A DNA stretch of 64,000 nucleotides. It comes from Pleomorphochaeta sp963678575 (GTDB taxonomy: Bacteria > Spirochaetota > Spirochaetia > Sphaerochaetales > Sphaerochaetaceae). The DNA lies in contig CAXXHV010000002.1 of NCBI GenBank assembly GCA_963678575.2, forward strand, positions 1,426,001 through 1,490,000, given 5' to 3'. Under the pieces are notes generated by a model that worked only from the letters and a program-made list of their open reading frames with translations, was not told the origin of the DNA and did not search any database. Position 1 is the stretch's first letter. Each line of letters opens with the position of its first letter. Shown one piece after another: positions 8,802-19,500 of this stretch. A program made the translations under genes and the position numbers.

Positions 8802-9096
8802 AATATACTCCTGTTATAAAATATAAATCCTTAACCAACAAATATTTTATAATTATTTTATATTCCTATTCTAACACTTTTCTCAATATTTTAAATGAGA
8901 ATATTAATAAATTTGATACTAGGAATTAAATAAAGAAATTTTTTATTTAAATTTTGAATTGCCACTATTTTTAAGATTTCTATATTTTAAAAATAATCTT
9001 CTTTGATTAAAAAAACGTAGTTAGAAATACTCATAAAAATAAAAAGCTAATTTAAAAAAGAATATAAATTATATAAGTTCAAAGATAATAACTTTA
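8802..9096. other. AT-rich intergenic region with GH3 promoter
   Basis: Non-coding. A likely minus-strand promoter for the GH3 gene is TTGAGA (8881-8886), 18-bp spacer, TATAAA (8857-8862); a second weaker one (TTGTTG-17-TATAAC) lies nearer the gene. Between about 8890 and 9096 I see nothing recognisable. Confidence 0.5.
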
Positions 9097-9141
9097 TAAA
9101 AAATGAGTTAAATCAAATAATAATTTATTCAATTTAACTCA
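9097..9141 (-). terminator. intrinsic terminator after the barrel protein pair
   Basis: Stem TGAGTTAAAT (9104-9113) with ATTTAACTCA (9132-9141); minus strand then runs into a T tract (complement of the A run at 9097-9103). It closes the two-gene unit 11501-9177. Confidence 0.8.
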
Positions 9142-9176
9142 ATAATATATAAAATTAGAACAATATTAATTAACAA

Positions 9177-10283
9177 TTACTTTTTTGTACTAAAGGCTGT
9201 TAAAGTATTGAATGGATTAAACCTTAAACTGATTCCAATATAAGAAGTATGTAAAAAATAGAAATTATTAAATGGAGATCTACCATTATGATATTCAAGT
9301 TCGATAGAGGTAGTATCATTAATGTTTTGAGCAATTACAACATTATGCTCTAATTCCCATGGAGCATCTTCATCAAAAGTAACAATACCACCATTTTCAT
9401 GGTCATAAATAATTTTTCCTTCTTCATACATATGAAGATCATACCCAAGTGTTGTTTTTCCCAATTTTTTAAATATTAAAGTAGAAAATTCAAATCCTAC
9501 ATTTATTATTCTAGCTTTATAAGAATCAGGATAATCATTTATAGCAACGCCATTTAATTTTATCCAATTTGGAGAAAACATATATGGTCTTACTGCATAA
9601 ACATCTTTTGGAGGTATATTATATTCTCCATATATTCTAAAGGATGGTGTCAAATCTAATGAAATCCCAAACACCTTAGTATTCATTCTTATATATTTAT
9701 AACCCATATTAAACTGATTAAAAGGAGAATTAACAGTAGTATCTTTATCAATTAAATTAAATACTTCGTCCCCATAATGAGAACAATAATGGTGATTACC
9801 TATTCTTAATGATAATACATCCCCTATTCTAAATGTCCCCCCATAAAAGTATATTCCATCATATCCAATACCATTATTGAACTCTTCAGTATAAAAAGAT
9901 TGGATAAGTGCTTGAATAGATAAATCAAAAGAAATAGGACTTAAAAAATTATCAAAGGATATAGTATTTCTTGCTACAGATATAGTTTCACCTAATTTAA
10001 CTTGCATCATAGTCCCATTTGACAAGTCATTTCTTAACTTCCAAACTTTAACCTCATGGTCATGATCTTCAGCATTAACCCTAACATCTTGAAGAATTTT
10101 ATTAGGAACTCCTTCAAAGTAATTTAAATAATTTATACTCATATCTGCTCTTGCTCTATCTGCAAAATATTCCTTATGCAAAGGATCAAGAGAAAAAAGG
10201 TCAAATTGATAATCAAGATTTGCAAACAAACTTGATAAACTAAGAACACAAACGAAAAATAAAACAAATAATTTTTTTCTCAA
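9177..10283 (-). CDS. outer-membrane barrel-like protein, HHYCSH family, copy A
   Basis: Exported protein with signal peptide MRKKLFVLFFVCVLSLSSLFA. It is a close paralogue of the adjacent upstream gene and a more distant one of 61309-62262. Shared landmarks are Y(K)EYFADRAR near the N-terminus, GNHHYCSHYGDE in the middle, PSFRIYGE, YPDSYKARI, DAPWELEHN, and a C-terminal LRFNP strand; alternating strands suggest a beta barrel. The HHYCSHxGD motif resembles DUF1207-type envelope proteins, but I cannot confirm membership. Start chosen as TTG 10283 with GGAG 9 nt upstream; a TTG at 10298 sits on top of that GGAG and is unlikely. Function unknown. Confidence 0.75.
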   Translation of the reverse strand: MRKKLFVLFFVCVLSLSSLFANLDYQFDLFSLDPLHKEYFADRARADMSINYLNYFEGVPNKILQDVRVNAEDHDHEVKVWKLRNDLSNGTMMQVKLGETISVARNTISFDNFLSPISFDLSIQALIQSFYTEEFNNGIGYDGIYFYGGTFRIGDVLSLRIGNHHYCSHYGDEVFNLIDKDTTVNSPFNQFNMGYKYIRMNTKVFGISLDLTPSFRIYGEYNIPPKDVYAVRPYMFSPNWIKLNGVAINDYPDSYKARIINVGFEFSTLIFKKLGKTTLGYDLHMYEEGKIIYDHENGGIVTFDEDAPWELEHNVVIAQNINDTTSIELEYHNGRSPFNNFYFLHTSYIGISLRFNPFNTLTAFSTKK

Positions 10284-10382
10284 AATATTAATCTCCAATA
10301 TAATTTAATTCTTAATTAGTAATAATTAAGTGAACACATCAACAATCTATTTTCCAGAAATTATTGATGAAAATTTTTAATA

Positions 10383-11501
10383 TTAACTTTTAGAAGTATC
10401 TATCAAATTAACAGTATAATCAGGATTGAATCTCAATCCTATTGTTAAAGTTGAGGTATGCTGGAAGAAAAAGCTATTCATAACAGATCTTCCATTATGG
10501 TAGGCAACTTCAATTGAAAGAGAAGTATCAAGATCTTGGGCAAGTTTTATGTTATGTTCTAATTCCCAAGGGGCATTTTCATCAAAAGTTGCACTTCCTC
10601 CATTTACGTGGTCATATATAATTTTACCTTCTTCATACATGTGCAAGTCATAACCAATTGTAGTATTACCTAATTTAGGGAAAATAGGATAAGCATACTC
10701 TATTCCAATATTTACAATTCTAGCTTTATAAGAATCAGGATAATTATTTATTTGATAACCATTTCTCATAATCCAATTTGGTGCAAAATAATCTGGTCTA
10801 ATACTCATATCCTTTTTTGGATGATTTAATTCAGCATATATTCTTAAAGAATTAGTTAAATCCAGTGAAACGCCTATTGAAAAGTCATTCATTCTTACAT
10901 ATTTGTAAGTAAAGCCAAATTCCCCATCATTTTCACCAAACCCATCATCAAAATCAGCTCTTATTCTCTTTAATGTGGCATCTCCATAATGAGAGCAATA
11001 ATGATGTAATCCAACTCTCATAGATAAAACTTTCCCAATTCTAAAAGTTCCACCCATAAAATAGATACCATCATAGCTGACAGTATCATCAAAAGAACCT
11101 CTATAAAAATGTTGAAGCAAAGCTTGCATTGATATATCAAAAGCAATAGGACTTAACCAATCATTATTAAAGGTAAATGTGCTCCTTCCAATAGCTATTG
11201 TTTCTCCAATTTTTAAAGAAATAAATTTGTTTTCAGGTTTAATTAATCCATCAAATTCAAAGACAGTAAATTCTCTCGGATCATTTGGATTTTCAAAATG
11301 TGTATCCTGTAATACTCTATCAGGGAAGCCTTCATAGTAATTAATTTGACTAATACTAAAATCGGGTCTACCTCTGTCAGCAAAATATTCTTTATATATT
11401 GGCTTTAGGGAAAATGCATCAAATCTATATTCAAGATTAGCAAATAATGTTGATATAGAAAAAAAGCATAAAATAATAAATAGTAATGATTTTTTACTCA
11501 A
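10383..11501 (-). CDS. outer-membrane barrel-like protein, HHYCSH family, copy B
   Basis: Paralogue of the next gene downstream: the same order of LEYRFDAFSLKP, EYFADRGR, GLHHYCSHYGD, YPDSYKARI, NAPWELEHN and LRFNPD blocks. Signal peptide MSKKSLLFIILCFFSISTLFA. Start is TTG 11501 with GGAG 9 nt upstream, the same arrangement as copy A, so both duplicates kept a TTG start. A strong promoter (TTGACT-16-TATAAT, 11557-11584) drives it, and with no terminator between them the 99-nt gap suggests cotranscription with copy A. The sequence is a tandem duplication with clear divergence. Role unknown; the motif might bind a metal or a sugar (inference). Confidence 0.75.
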   Translation of the reverse strand: MSKKSLLFIILCFFSISTLFANLEYRFDAFSLKPIYKEYFADRGRPDFSISQINYYEGFPDRVLQDTHFENPNDPREFTVFEFDGLIKPENKFISLKIGETIAIGRSTFTFNNDWLSPIAFDISMQALLQHFYRGSFDDTVSYDGIYFMGGTFRIGKVLSMRVGLHHYCSHYGDATLKRIRADFDDGFGENDGEFGFTYKYVRMNDFSIGVSLDLTNSLRIYAELNHPKKDMSIRPDYFAPNWIMRNGYQINNYPDSYKARIVNIGIEYAYPIFPKLGNTTIGYDLHMYEEGKIIYDHVNGGSATFDENAPWELEHNIKLAQDLDTSLSIEVAYHNGRSVMNSFFFQHTSTLTIGLRFNPDYTVNLIDTSKS

Positions 11502-11556
11502 AACAAGGTACTCCAGTTATTGGCTTTAATTTACAAATTATAAACAAATTAAAGTC

Positions 11557-11584
11557 ATTATAACCTTTATTTTCATACAGTCAA
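11557..11584 (-). promoter_or_regulatory. strong promoter for the barrel protein pair
   Basis: Minus strand TTGACT (11579-11584), 16-bp spacer, perfect TATAAT (11557-11562). The transcript leader would contain a 9-bp hairpin (CTTTAATTT/AAATTAAAG) before the TTG start at 11501. Confidence 0.75.
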
Positions 11585-11649
11585 ACATGTGTTTAAAAAT
11601 TTTTATAAAAAAGGATTATTTTTGAATCAAAAAATTAAACATTCATAAC

Positions 11650-11686
11650 AAAAAAACAGCCTTACTTGGGTTTATCCAAATAAGGC
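11650..11686 (-). terminator. orphan minus-strand intrinsic terminator
   Basis: Stem GCCTTACTTGG (11659-11669) with CCAAATAAGGC (11676-11686), one C-A mismatch, 6-nt loop; minus strand continues TG then seven T. No coding sequence precedes it on the minus strand for over 600 bases, so it must end an uncharacterised short RNA or is a relic. Confidence 0.75.
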
Positions 11687-12333
11687 CACTTGTTCAATTT
11701 ACTAAAAGCTTTATCAGATTCTAGTATTTATAATTGTCATTATACAATAATTAATAAAATAATATAACTCCTCCTCCTGACAAACAGCAACTTTTTCACA
11801 ATTTCCCGTCTGCCCTTAAAGAATAGGCTTCATTAGATTTAATATTTTATTTTAGTCCAATAAAACTTCAGAAATAAATAATACTAAAACTAATATATTT
11901 ATTTATTGTTATAAAGCCATATAAATAACAAGGAATAAAAGTAGTGTTTTTTATAGAAAATAGAAAAACAAGTTAAACAGATAATAATATTTATCAAAAA
12001 AAACTTTAATTAAAAATCTTTCAAGTTTATGTATCTTTTACATTTATGTAGTTATATGAATATAAATACATAATAATACATAAATTAAAAAAACTATCTT
12101 CTGATAAGCAAATATCGCTTTTTTCAAACAATTGTATTGTTTTCACCTTAAACAGAGCTTTTTTGAAAACTTGACTTATGAAAATTTAGAGCCTTACACT
12201 ATATATAACTAGAATCTTGTAAGCAAAAAAATTTTGATAAAAAATTCTAAGAATAATTAATTAAGTTGCTCTATTTTTTATAATTACAAAATGTTAAATA
12301 TTTCTTCGAATTTGGTTAATGGAGTCATTATAA
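11687..12333. other. long non-coding region, possible small RNA
   Basis: No supported gene on either strand. On the minus strand a TATAAT (11739-11744, weak -35) precedes the terminator at 11650 and would give an RNA of about 80 nt. A 9-bp inverted repeat TTTATGTAT/ATACATAAA flanks 12026-12084. For the plus-strand efflux operon, TTGACT (12171-12176), 18-bp spacer, TACACT (12195-12200) is a plausible promoter, leaving a leader of about 125 nt. Confidence 0.45.
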
Positions 12334-13431
12334 ATGAACAAAAAACCAAAAGGAAAATTTAAAATTTTAAAAATAATTATCCAATATTTAATATTGGCAA
12401 TAATTCTAACAAGTTTAATACTGATTATAAATTATAGAAAAAAGACCTCAAATGTAGCAATTTATACCCCGCCAATAAAAACTGTGGTAATTCAAAAACC
12501 AAAGCTTGGTACAATTGAGAAATCAATTACATTCCCGACTTATATAGAAGCAAGTCAATACATCCCTATAATATCCTTTATTCAAGGTAAAATATTAAAA
12601 TATAATATAAAAGTTGGAGATTATGTATATAAGGATCAAATTATTGCAGTAATCGATTCAACAACTCTAGATCAACAAGTACTGCAAGCTAAAGCAGCAT
12701 ACGATGCATATAAAAAAACCTTTGATAGAATTGAAGCATTATATAACAATAAGGCTACTACAGCCCAAAACTATGATGAAATAAAATCCAAAGTAGATGG
12801 CGCAAAAGCACAATTAGAAATAATAAAAGTTCAAAGAGAATATTGTAATGTTAAATCAACTATATCAGGAACAGTTATAGCAGCTGATTTGGCAATAGGG
12901 AATATTGCAACCTCACAAACCCCAATTGCTATTATATCAAATTTAGATTCTCAAATAGTAAATATAGCAGTTCCAGAAAAATATTATGAAATTTTTCTAA
13001 ATAATAAATACAATTTAGAAATTGAAATAACTAAAGATCAATCAAATTTAAAAACAAGTGCAACTTTTATTTCCATAGATCCCTATATTCAACCGCAAGC
13101 AAAAGTTTTCATTATAAAAGCTAAATTAGAAGAAAATCTAACTTATTTTAGACCTGGAATGTACTGTTTAACAAAGATTACTTATAAAAAAATAAATGAT
13201 GTTTATATTCTCAACCAAGGAATAAAAAAGCTAGATGGTTCTCTCTATTATTACAATGAAAAAGAGCAAAGTGCTAATTATCTTGATAAAAAATATATAA
13301 TTAATGAAGATCAAAATAATGAATATTTTAGAATTGATGAAGCATATAGTGATATTTATTTCATAATTGAAGGTCAAAACACAGTTTTTGATGGACAAAA
13401 AGTAAATGTCATTATTAAAAAGAGGGAGTGA
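12334..13431 (+). CDS. RND efflux periplasmic adaptor (HlyD/AcrA family)
   Basis: Membrane-fusion protein linking an RND pump to a TolC channel. One N-terminal membrane anchor (about residues 10-32, LKIIIQYLILAIILTSLILI), no lipobox. The lipoyl half-motifs flank a short coiled-coil hairpin (QVLQAKAAYDAYKKTFDRIEALYNN region, about 110-165), followed by the IVNIAVPEKYYEIF beta-barrel part and a membrane-proximal domain. Length 365 is normal. GGAG lies 9 nt before the ATG. First gene of the four-gene operon to 21020. Substrate unknown. Confidence 0.9.
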   Translation: MNKKPKGKFKILKIIIQYLILAIILTSLILIINYRKKTSNVAIYTPPIKTVVIQKPKLGTIEKSITFPTYIEASQYIPIISFIQGKILKYNIKVGDYVYKDQIIAVIDSTTLDQQVLQAKAAYDAYKKTFDRIEALYNNKATTAQNYDEIKSKVDGAKAQLEIIKVQREYCNVKSTISGTVIAADLAIGNIATSQTPIAIISNLDSQIVNIAVPEKYYEIFLNNKYNLEIEITKDQSNLKTSATFISIDPYIQPQAKVFIIKAKLEENLTYFRPGMYCLTKITYKKINDVYILNQGIKKLDGSLYYYNEKEQSANYLDKKYIINEDQNNEYFRIDEAYSDIYFIIEGQNTVFDGQKVNVIIKKRE

Positions 13432-13437
13432 TAAAAA

Positions 13438-16400
13438 ATGAAAATATCACACTTCTCAATTAAACATCCAACTGTCATTACTATAATATTAATATCTTTA
13501 ATTGTCTTTGCAATATATCTATTTAAAGATATACCTGTTGAATTTCTCAATGACATCAACGAACCTTCTATCAGAGTAGTAACAATTTATCCCGGAGCAA
13601 GTGCTAGTGATGTTGAATCCGATGTAACAAAAATACTTGAAGATAATTTTGTTACTTTAAATAATTACAAATCAATGGAAAGTCAGTCAAACAATTCCTT
13701 CTCATTAGTTAATATTACTTTTCTAGACAATATTGACCCCTATGATCAATTACCCGAAATAAGATATCGAGTATCACAACTAATGGATAATCTTCCAAGC
13801 AATATACAAGGGGAACCAATGGTACTTGTTGGAGGAGCAAATATGCTACCTGTAATAACTTTCACAATTGAGGGTGGCAAAGATATCAGTAAATTAACTC
13901 AATATGCAGAAAACCAATTAAAACCCTTAATAAATCATATTGAAGGAGTATCAAATGTTTATGTATTAAATGGAGAATATCTAGAAGTAAAAGTGAAATT
14001 AAGAATAAACGATATCGCTTCAAAAAGTATTAATATATCAACAATTTATCAATTACTATTAGCAAGTAATATAAAATTAGCTATTGGAAATATTTCTTAT
14101 CAAGAGAAAAGTATTGATTTAAGATATGAAGGCAATTTTCAAAACTTAGAAGATATAAAATCATTAGCAGTTGGCTTTAAAGATAATACAATAATTAGAT
14201 TAAGTGATGTTGCAGATGTTTCAATAGAGAAATCAAATAAAGATTATTATATTGATAATTTAACGTCTTCATTATTACTAATTCAAATTACCAAAAGACT
14301 TGATGGAAATGTGGTTAACATTTCTAAAGAATTAAAACAGATATTAGAAAACCAAGCATCCATAAATAATAATATCACTTTTGATATAATTTCTGATGAT
14401 AGTAAAACAACAATAGTTGCAATTAAGGCTGTATTATTCTCAGGCCTTTTAGGTTTATTTATGGCTATATTTATTATTTTTATTTTTATCAGAGACAATA
14501 GAGCCACTATAATTATTGCCTTATCTATTCCAATATCTATTTTATTAACAATTATAGAAATGAGAATATTTAATATAAGCTTAAATGTATTATCAATTAC
14601 AGGTTTGGTAATAGCTTTAGGTATGATAGTAGATGGATCAATTGTAATGATTGAACAAGTCTATAAATATTATCAACAAAGAAATAGAAGTTTAAATAAT
14701 AATATATTATTAGCCTCTGATGAAGTTGGTTCAGCAATATTTGGTTCTGTTATGACCTCTATTGTAGTATATCTTCCTCTTCTCTTCTTAAATGGCTTAA
14801 TAGGTCAGATTATGTTTGACACCTCTATTGTTTTAATATTTGCGCTTTCATCTTCCTTTCTAGTTGCTGTTATTGTTGTTCCTTTTTTAATGAGTAAAAT
14901 TTTAAGAGAAAAATCAGATATACATAAAATAAAATTATCAGATATCATAATGGAGAAACTTACAACTATATATAAATTTACCCTCTCTTGGTGTTTAAAA
15001 TCTTATAAGTTTATTTTTATAACAGCAATTTCATTTCTCCTTATTTCTTTTTATGCAATAACAATTTTAGGGTTTACCTTCGTACCTTCTGTTGATACAG
15101 GTAATTTTGATATCTATTTAAAATATCCTCAAGGTTATAATTTAGAAACAACAAAAATAAAAACTCTTAATGCATTGAAACTAATTGAAAAAGAACTACC
15201 TGAAGCAAAATCCATTATTATTTTTTCAGCTGATAATGGTAATTTACTGGGAGAGCATCCTTCTAATTGGGCAAGAGTAAATATAATATTAAATGATGCT
15301 AATGAAAGAGAGAAATCTGTTCATCAAATTATGCTAGAAATTCAAAAAAGGCTTTCTGCAAATATGTATGATTGTGAAATAAGCATTAATAACGGAGGAA
15401 TTGATAAACTATTAGCATTTGCCACTAGTGGAGGTGATTACGGAATCACACTAATAAGTGAAGATTTAGATTTATTATATAATGAAGCGAAAAGAATTGA
15501 GAAGGAAATACAAAGTGATGATAGTGTTGTATCTACTTCTTTAAATTCAGATTTTGACAATTCTTCTTTAATCTTAAATATCAATCATCAATATTTATAT
15601 CCTCTTTCAATTAATAGTTCAGAAGCAGGTCTTACTTCTCTAATATTGTTTAATGAAGTACAAGTTGGATCTTTTCAAAATGAAGCAGATGAAAAACTAT
15701 ATGATATAAAATTAGAAAGTGATCTTAAAGAACACTCTCTAAATGAAGATACTTTATTAAAAATGCAAATGATTAATCCAAATGGAGATCCAATATATTT
15801 TTCTTCCTTTTCAAATATTGAACTTAAAAAAGAACTCTCATCAATAAATCATGATAATAGGGTAAGAGCCCTTAGTATAAATGCAAAATTAGTTAGTGAA
15901 GATACAGCTCAAATAACAAATCATATAAATAAATATTTAAAAGATCACCCTTTAGATCCAAATGTAAAAAGCAAACCTGGTGGATTATTAGAATTAATTA
16001 CAGATGCTATAAATCCACTAATATATGCAATAAGTATTGCAATCTTTTTGGTTTTTTCAGTTATGGTAATTCAATTTGAAAACTTTAGACATCCCATAAT
16101 TATTATGGCAACAATACCATTTTGTGTAATAGGTGTTGCATTAAGTTTATTATTTTTTCAAACAGCTATGAGTCTAATTAGCATGCTTGGCTTCTTTGCT
16201 CTTTCAGGGTTAGTTGTAAATAATGGAATTATATTAATAGACCATGTAAATAAACAAAGAAATAAACAAATCAATAAAAATCTAAATTTAAATATATTAA
16301 TAATTGAAGGATCTGCTTCAAGACTTAGAGCAATATTAATGACAACACTTTCAACAATGTTTGGTGTAATACCTATGGCTATTGCTAAAGGAGTTGGAAG

Positions 16401-16566
16401 TGAACTATATGCCCCACTAGGCCAAGCAATAGCAGGAGGGTTAATAACCTCAACTCTAATTTCACTCTTTTTAATTCCAACAATTTACTATGCAGTTGAA
16501 AAAAGAGTTATTCATAAAGTTAGCAAAAAAAGCATATTTGAGAATGAAAAGGAGACAAATTTATGA
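13438..16566 (+). CDS. RND efflux pump (AcrB/HAE1-like)
   Basis: Inner-membrane proton-driven multidrug-type transporter, 1042 residues with the classic duplicated arrangement: TM1 at about 13-30, large periplasmic loop, TM2-6 at about 328-495, second loop, TM8-12 at about 860-1025. The TM4 relay motif reads GMIVDGSIVMIE, so only the first of the two aspartates usual in AcrB is kept (Asp399; the next is Gly400). TM10 reads GLVVNNGIILIDHVN, with Asn where AcrB has the relay Lys. Such replacements occur in some RND subfamilies. GAGGGA precedes the ATG, 6 nt after the adaptor stop; the stop overlaps the next start (ATGA). Confidence 0.93.
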   Translation: MKISHFSIKHPTVITIILISLIVFAIYLFKDIPVEFLNDINEPSIRVVTIYPGASASDVESDVTKILEDNFVTLNNYKSMESQSNNSFSLVNITFLDNIDPYDQLPEIRYRVSQLMDNLPSNIQGEPMVLVGGANMLPVITFTIEGGKDISKLTQYAENQLKPLINHIEGVSNVYVLNGEYLEVKVKLRINDIASKSINISTIYQLLLASNIKLAIGNISYQEKSIDLRYEGNFQNLEDIKSLAVGFKDNTIIRLSDVADVSIEKSNKDYYIDNLTSSLLLIQITKRLDGNVVNISKELKQILENQASINNNITFDIISDDSKTTIVAIKAVLFSGLLGLFMAIFIIFIFIRDNRATIIIALSIPISILLTIIEMRIFNISLNVLSITGLVIALGMIVDGSIVMIEQVYKYYQQRNRSLNNNILLASDEVGSAIFGSVMTSIVVYLPLLFLNGLIGQIMFDTSIVLIFALSSSFLVAVIVVPFLMSKILREKSDIHKIKLSDIIMEKLTTIYKFTLSWCLKSYKFIFITAISFLLISFYAITILGFTFVPSVDTGNFDIYLKYPQGYNLETTKIKTLNALKLIEKELPEAKSIIIFSADNGNLLGEHPSNWARVNIILNDANEREKSVHQIMLEIQKRLSANMYDCEISINNGGIDKLLAFATSGGDYGITLISEDLDLLYNEAKRIEKEIQSDDSVVSTSLNSDFDNSSLILNINHQYLYPLSINSSEAGLTSLILFNEVQVGSFQNEADEKLYDIKLESDLKEHSLNEDTLLKMQMINPNGDPIYFSSFSNIELKKELSSINHDNRVRALSINAKLVSEDTAQITNHINKYLKDHPLDPNVKSKPGGLLELITDAINPLIYAISIAIFLVFSVMVIQFENFRHPIIIMATIPFCVIGVALSLLFFQTAMSLISMLGFFALSGLVVNNGIILIDHVNKQRNKQINKNLNLNILIIEGSASRLRAILMTTLSTMFGVIPMAIAKGVGSELYAPLGQAIAGGLITSTLISLFLIPTIYYAVEKRVIHKVSKKSIFENEKETNL

Positions 16567-19500
16567 AAAGGAGTAATAAATATAAAATCATATTGATTTT
16601 AATTAGTATCGTAATAAATGTATTAATAATAAGTTGTAACAGTGTATTTAGCGCAACAATAAGTGGAGTTGTAAAAACTGAACCAAGAAATAATAGTAGT
16701 AGTGATGAACAAACACCCCTTTCTGATGCTAATGTATTTATTTTCTTTGATAAGTCACAATGGCAAAATTATAAATCACAATGGGAAAGTGCAAATACAA
16801 GCACACAAAGAACACTTAAACTTCCAATAGCTCTTCCAAATGTAAGTAAAACAGTTAGAACAACAACCACAAACGACAATGGAAACTTCTCAATTAAAAC
16901 AATGTGGAACACGAACTCCCCTATTTTTGGCAAAGATGGGGATGAGGAAAAATTCTTCATTGCAGTTTTTCATAATGATTATGGAATGTTTTTTGATGAA
17001 ACAGAATATTCAGTATTTTCAGATTCATCACAAAATATTAGTTTTGTTTGCAAATATGAATATAAGCAACAAGTAGAGTATTCAATAGAAATAAATACAT
17101 TTGATTATTCAAATAATAATAACCAAATCTCTTTAGATACAATCAATCCAAAAGTTGTAATCAAATACAAATTATATGACATTAACAATGAAGAATCACA
17201 AATTGGAGAAACAACTCAAGTTTATGAAGAAGTACAAAATAATGATAATACAATAAGCAATACCTATAAATTTATTTGTGATAAGTATTATTTTGATGAA
17301 ACTAATAACAAATATACAAATAATAGAGTTTATCCTAAGGGTTATATTTATTTCTATGATAAAGCAGAAGAAGATGAAAAAAGCTTTAGAATGTGTGATG
17401 AAAATGGCAGTGATTTATCCCTTAGTGGAACAGATTTTAATATAACAACTAATAGTAACAACCTTTCAAAGGATATATATATTGATCGATTAAATAGAGA
17501 ATATAGTGTTAATTTCAATTTAAAATATCCCAAAGACAATGAAACAAATGATTATAGTGGTAGTCCACCATCTTTAGAAGAATTTTCTCCTAGAATAACG
17601 ATTAAGGTTTATTTTGATGGATATGATAGTTCATCTAATACTATTGCTTCAAAAAATGGATCAATTGAATCTAGTGAAAAATACAAGACCTTTACATTTA
17701 GTTCTCAACAAGTTCCTACAGATGGATATTATAGATTTAATGTAAATAGATTCTTTGATTCTAATAATAATGAAGTTTTCCCCTCAATAACTTTCTTATT
17801 AGAAGATGATGAAAATAATGAAGAGTATATTCATACAAACATAAACGGAGATATAATAAATGAAAATAATACTTTAAATTATACTTTAACTAATTATTTT
17901 TTAGATAATTATTCAACAACTATTGATGCTTATTTAGATAGAGTTAAATTAGAATACACAATTCAATTTAACCTAGAAGATTTTGAAAATGGGAATACAA
18001 TCAATTTTGATACAGATGATAATGCAACACAAGAGACCTTCAATCCAATAGTTAAATTATTTATACTTCCCTATGATGGGAATCCATCAAGCATTTCTAT
18101 TTTAGATTTCAATAATGCAACAATACAAACACCTTCAGATAGAATTGATAATAACACCTTCACTTTCGATTGGGATAAATATGATAGTTCAAATAACATT
18201 CAATATCCAATAATTAAATATTTTATATACGACACATCTAGCCCTCTTTATTGTCAAGTATCAAGTGATGACAATATTAATTTTAATCATATAAAAGATT
18301 ATGAAACAGTTATAAACAAAGTAGAACCTATTGCATATAAAAAAGGTATTCTAAATGAAAGTACTCAAGTTGAATTAGAGAGTTTAAAAGAAGAATATTC
18401 AATTAGTTTTATACTAAAGGATATTGAAGACAATAAAAATCAAGTTCCATTTAATGAATTTGATCCGAAAGTAAAACTAAATATATATAAAACTTCAATA
18501 ACAGATAATAATCTAGTATCTTCAGATTATTATAAAACTTCAAATACTAATGGAATATATGTTTTCTCTTGGGATAAATATGGAAAAAATATTGATTTAA
18601 ATCAATTACCAACTTTAGTTAATGAAGATAGAATCTACCCATTAGTTAAATATTATCTATTTAATCCTGATGAAAACTCTTATCAAATGCTATTAAATGA
18701 TTCTATTTCAAACCCTGTTATTGTAAGTGATATTAACACATCTCCTTCCACCGATTTATTTGATCAATATGAAACAAATAAAAATGTTGATGTTTATATA
18801 AGAAATAAAAAGATTAAATTTAATTTAGAATTTAATCTAATAAATATAGCAACTGATAACGAAATAAGCTTACGAGAAGTAAATCCTCAAATTAATTTAA
18901 CTTATAATAATGGAATAGCTGATATTATGGAAAGCTTTTCTACAATTCCAAATGATGAAATATATAATATAGAAATAAATAGAGTAAATAATAATATATC
19001 AACACCAATAGAAGTTGAATTAATTGATAAAAGAGATGAAGTTAGATATAGATTAACCAGTAATGATCCTAATAATATTGATCCTACATTGCGATACACG
19101 GTTGGCTCTTCTGCTACAAATAGATATAAAGAACACTTTACTCTAACAAAAACAAATAGCAATAATTTAAAATTATATATTAAAGATTATAAATATATTA
19201 GTCCTTTAAAAATTGAGGGAAGATTCATTGACAATGAAGATATAAGTGATAATTATCATGATGTTTGGATAATTGCTGAAACAAATAATGTTTTTAATGA
19301 AGAAGCTGCTATTAAATTATCAAATCCGACTCATTCAAGATATATTAATTCAACTGATGTTTATGATTCTTCAAATATAGAAAATGGGTACTTTTCAACA
19401 ACGTATAATCAAAATAGAATTGCTAGTTTCAATCAATATTCTAATAGTTCAAAATTTTTAACTCAACAATTTAAAGTAATTATAAATAAAATTAGGCAAG

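Noticed and set aside
10320..10380. Hairpin CATCAATAAT/ATTGTTGATG between the barrel paralogues as a terminator
   Set aside because: No T tract follows it on the minus strand, so the two genes are more likely cotranscribed.
11740..11799. Minus-strand GTG frame of 19 codons (MKKLLFVRRRSYIILLIIV)
   Set aside because: Looks like a tiny basic/hydrophobic peptide, but the only ribosome-site-like bases (GGGA) are too close and there is no conservation evidence.
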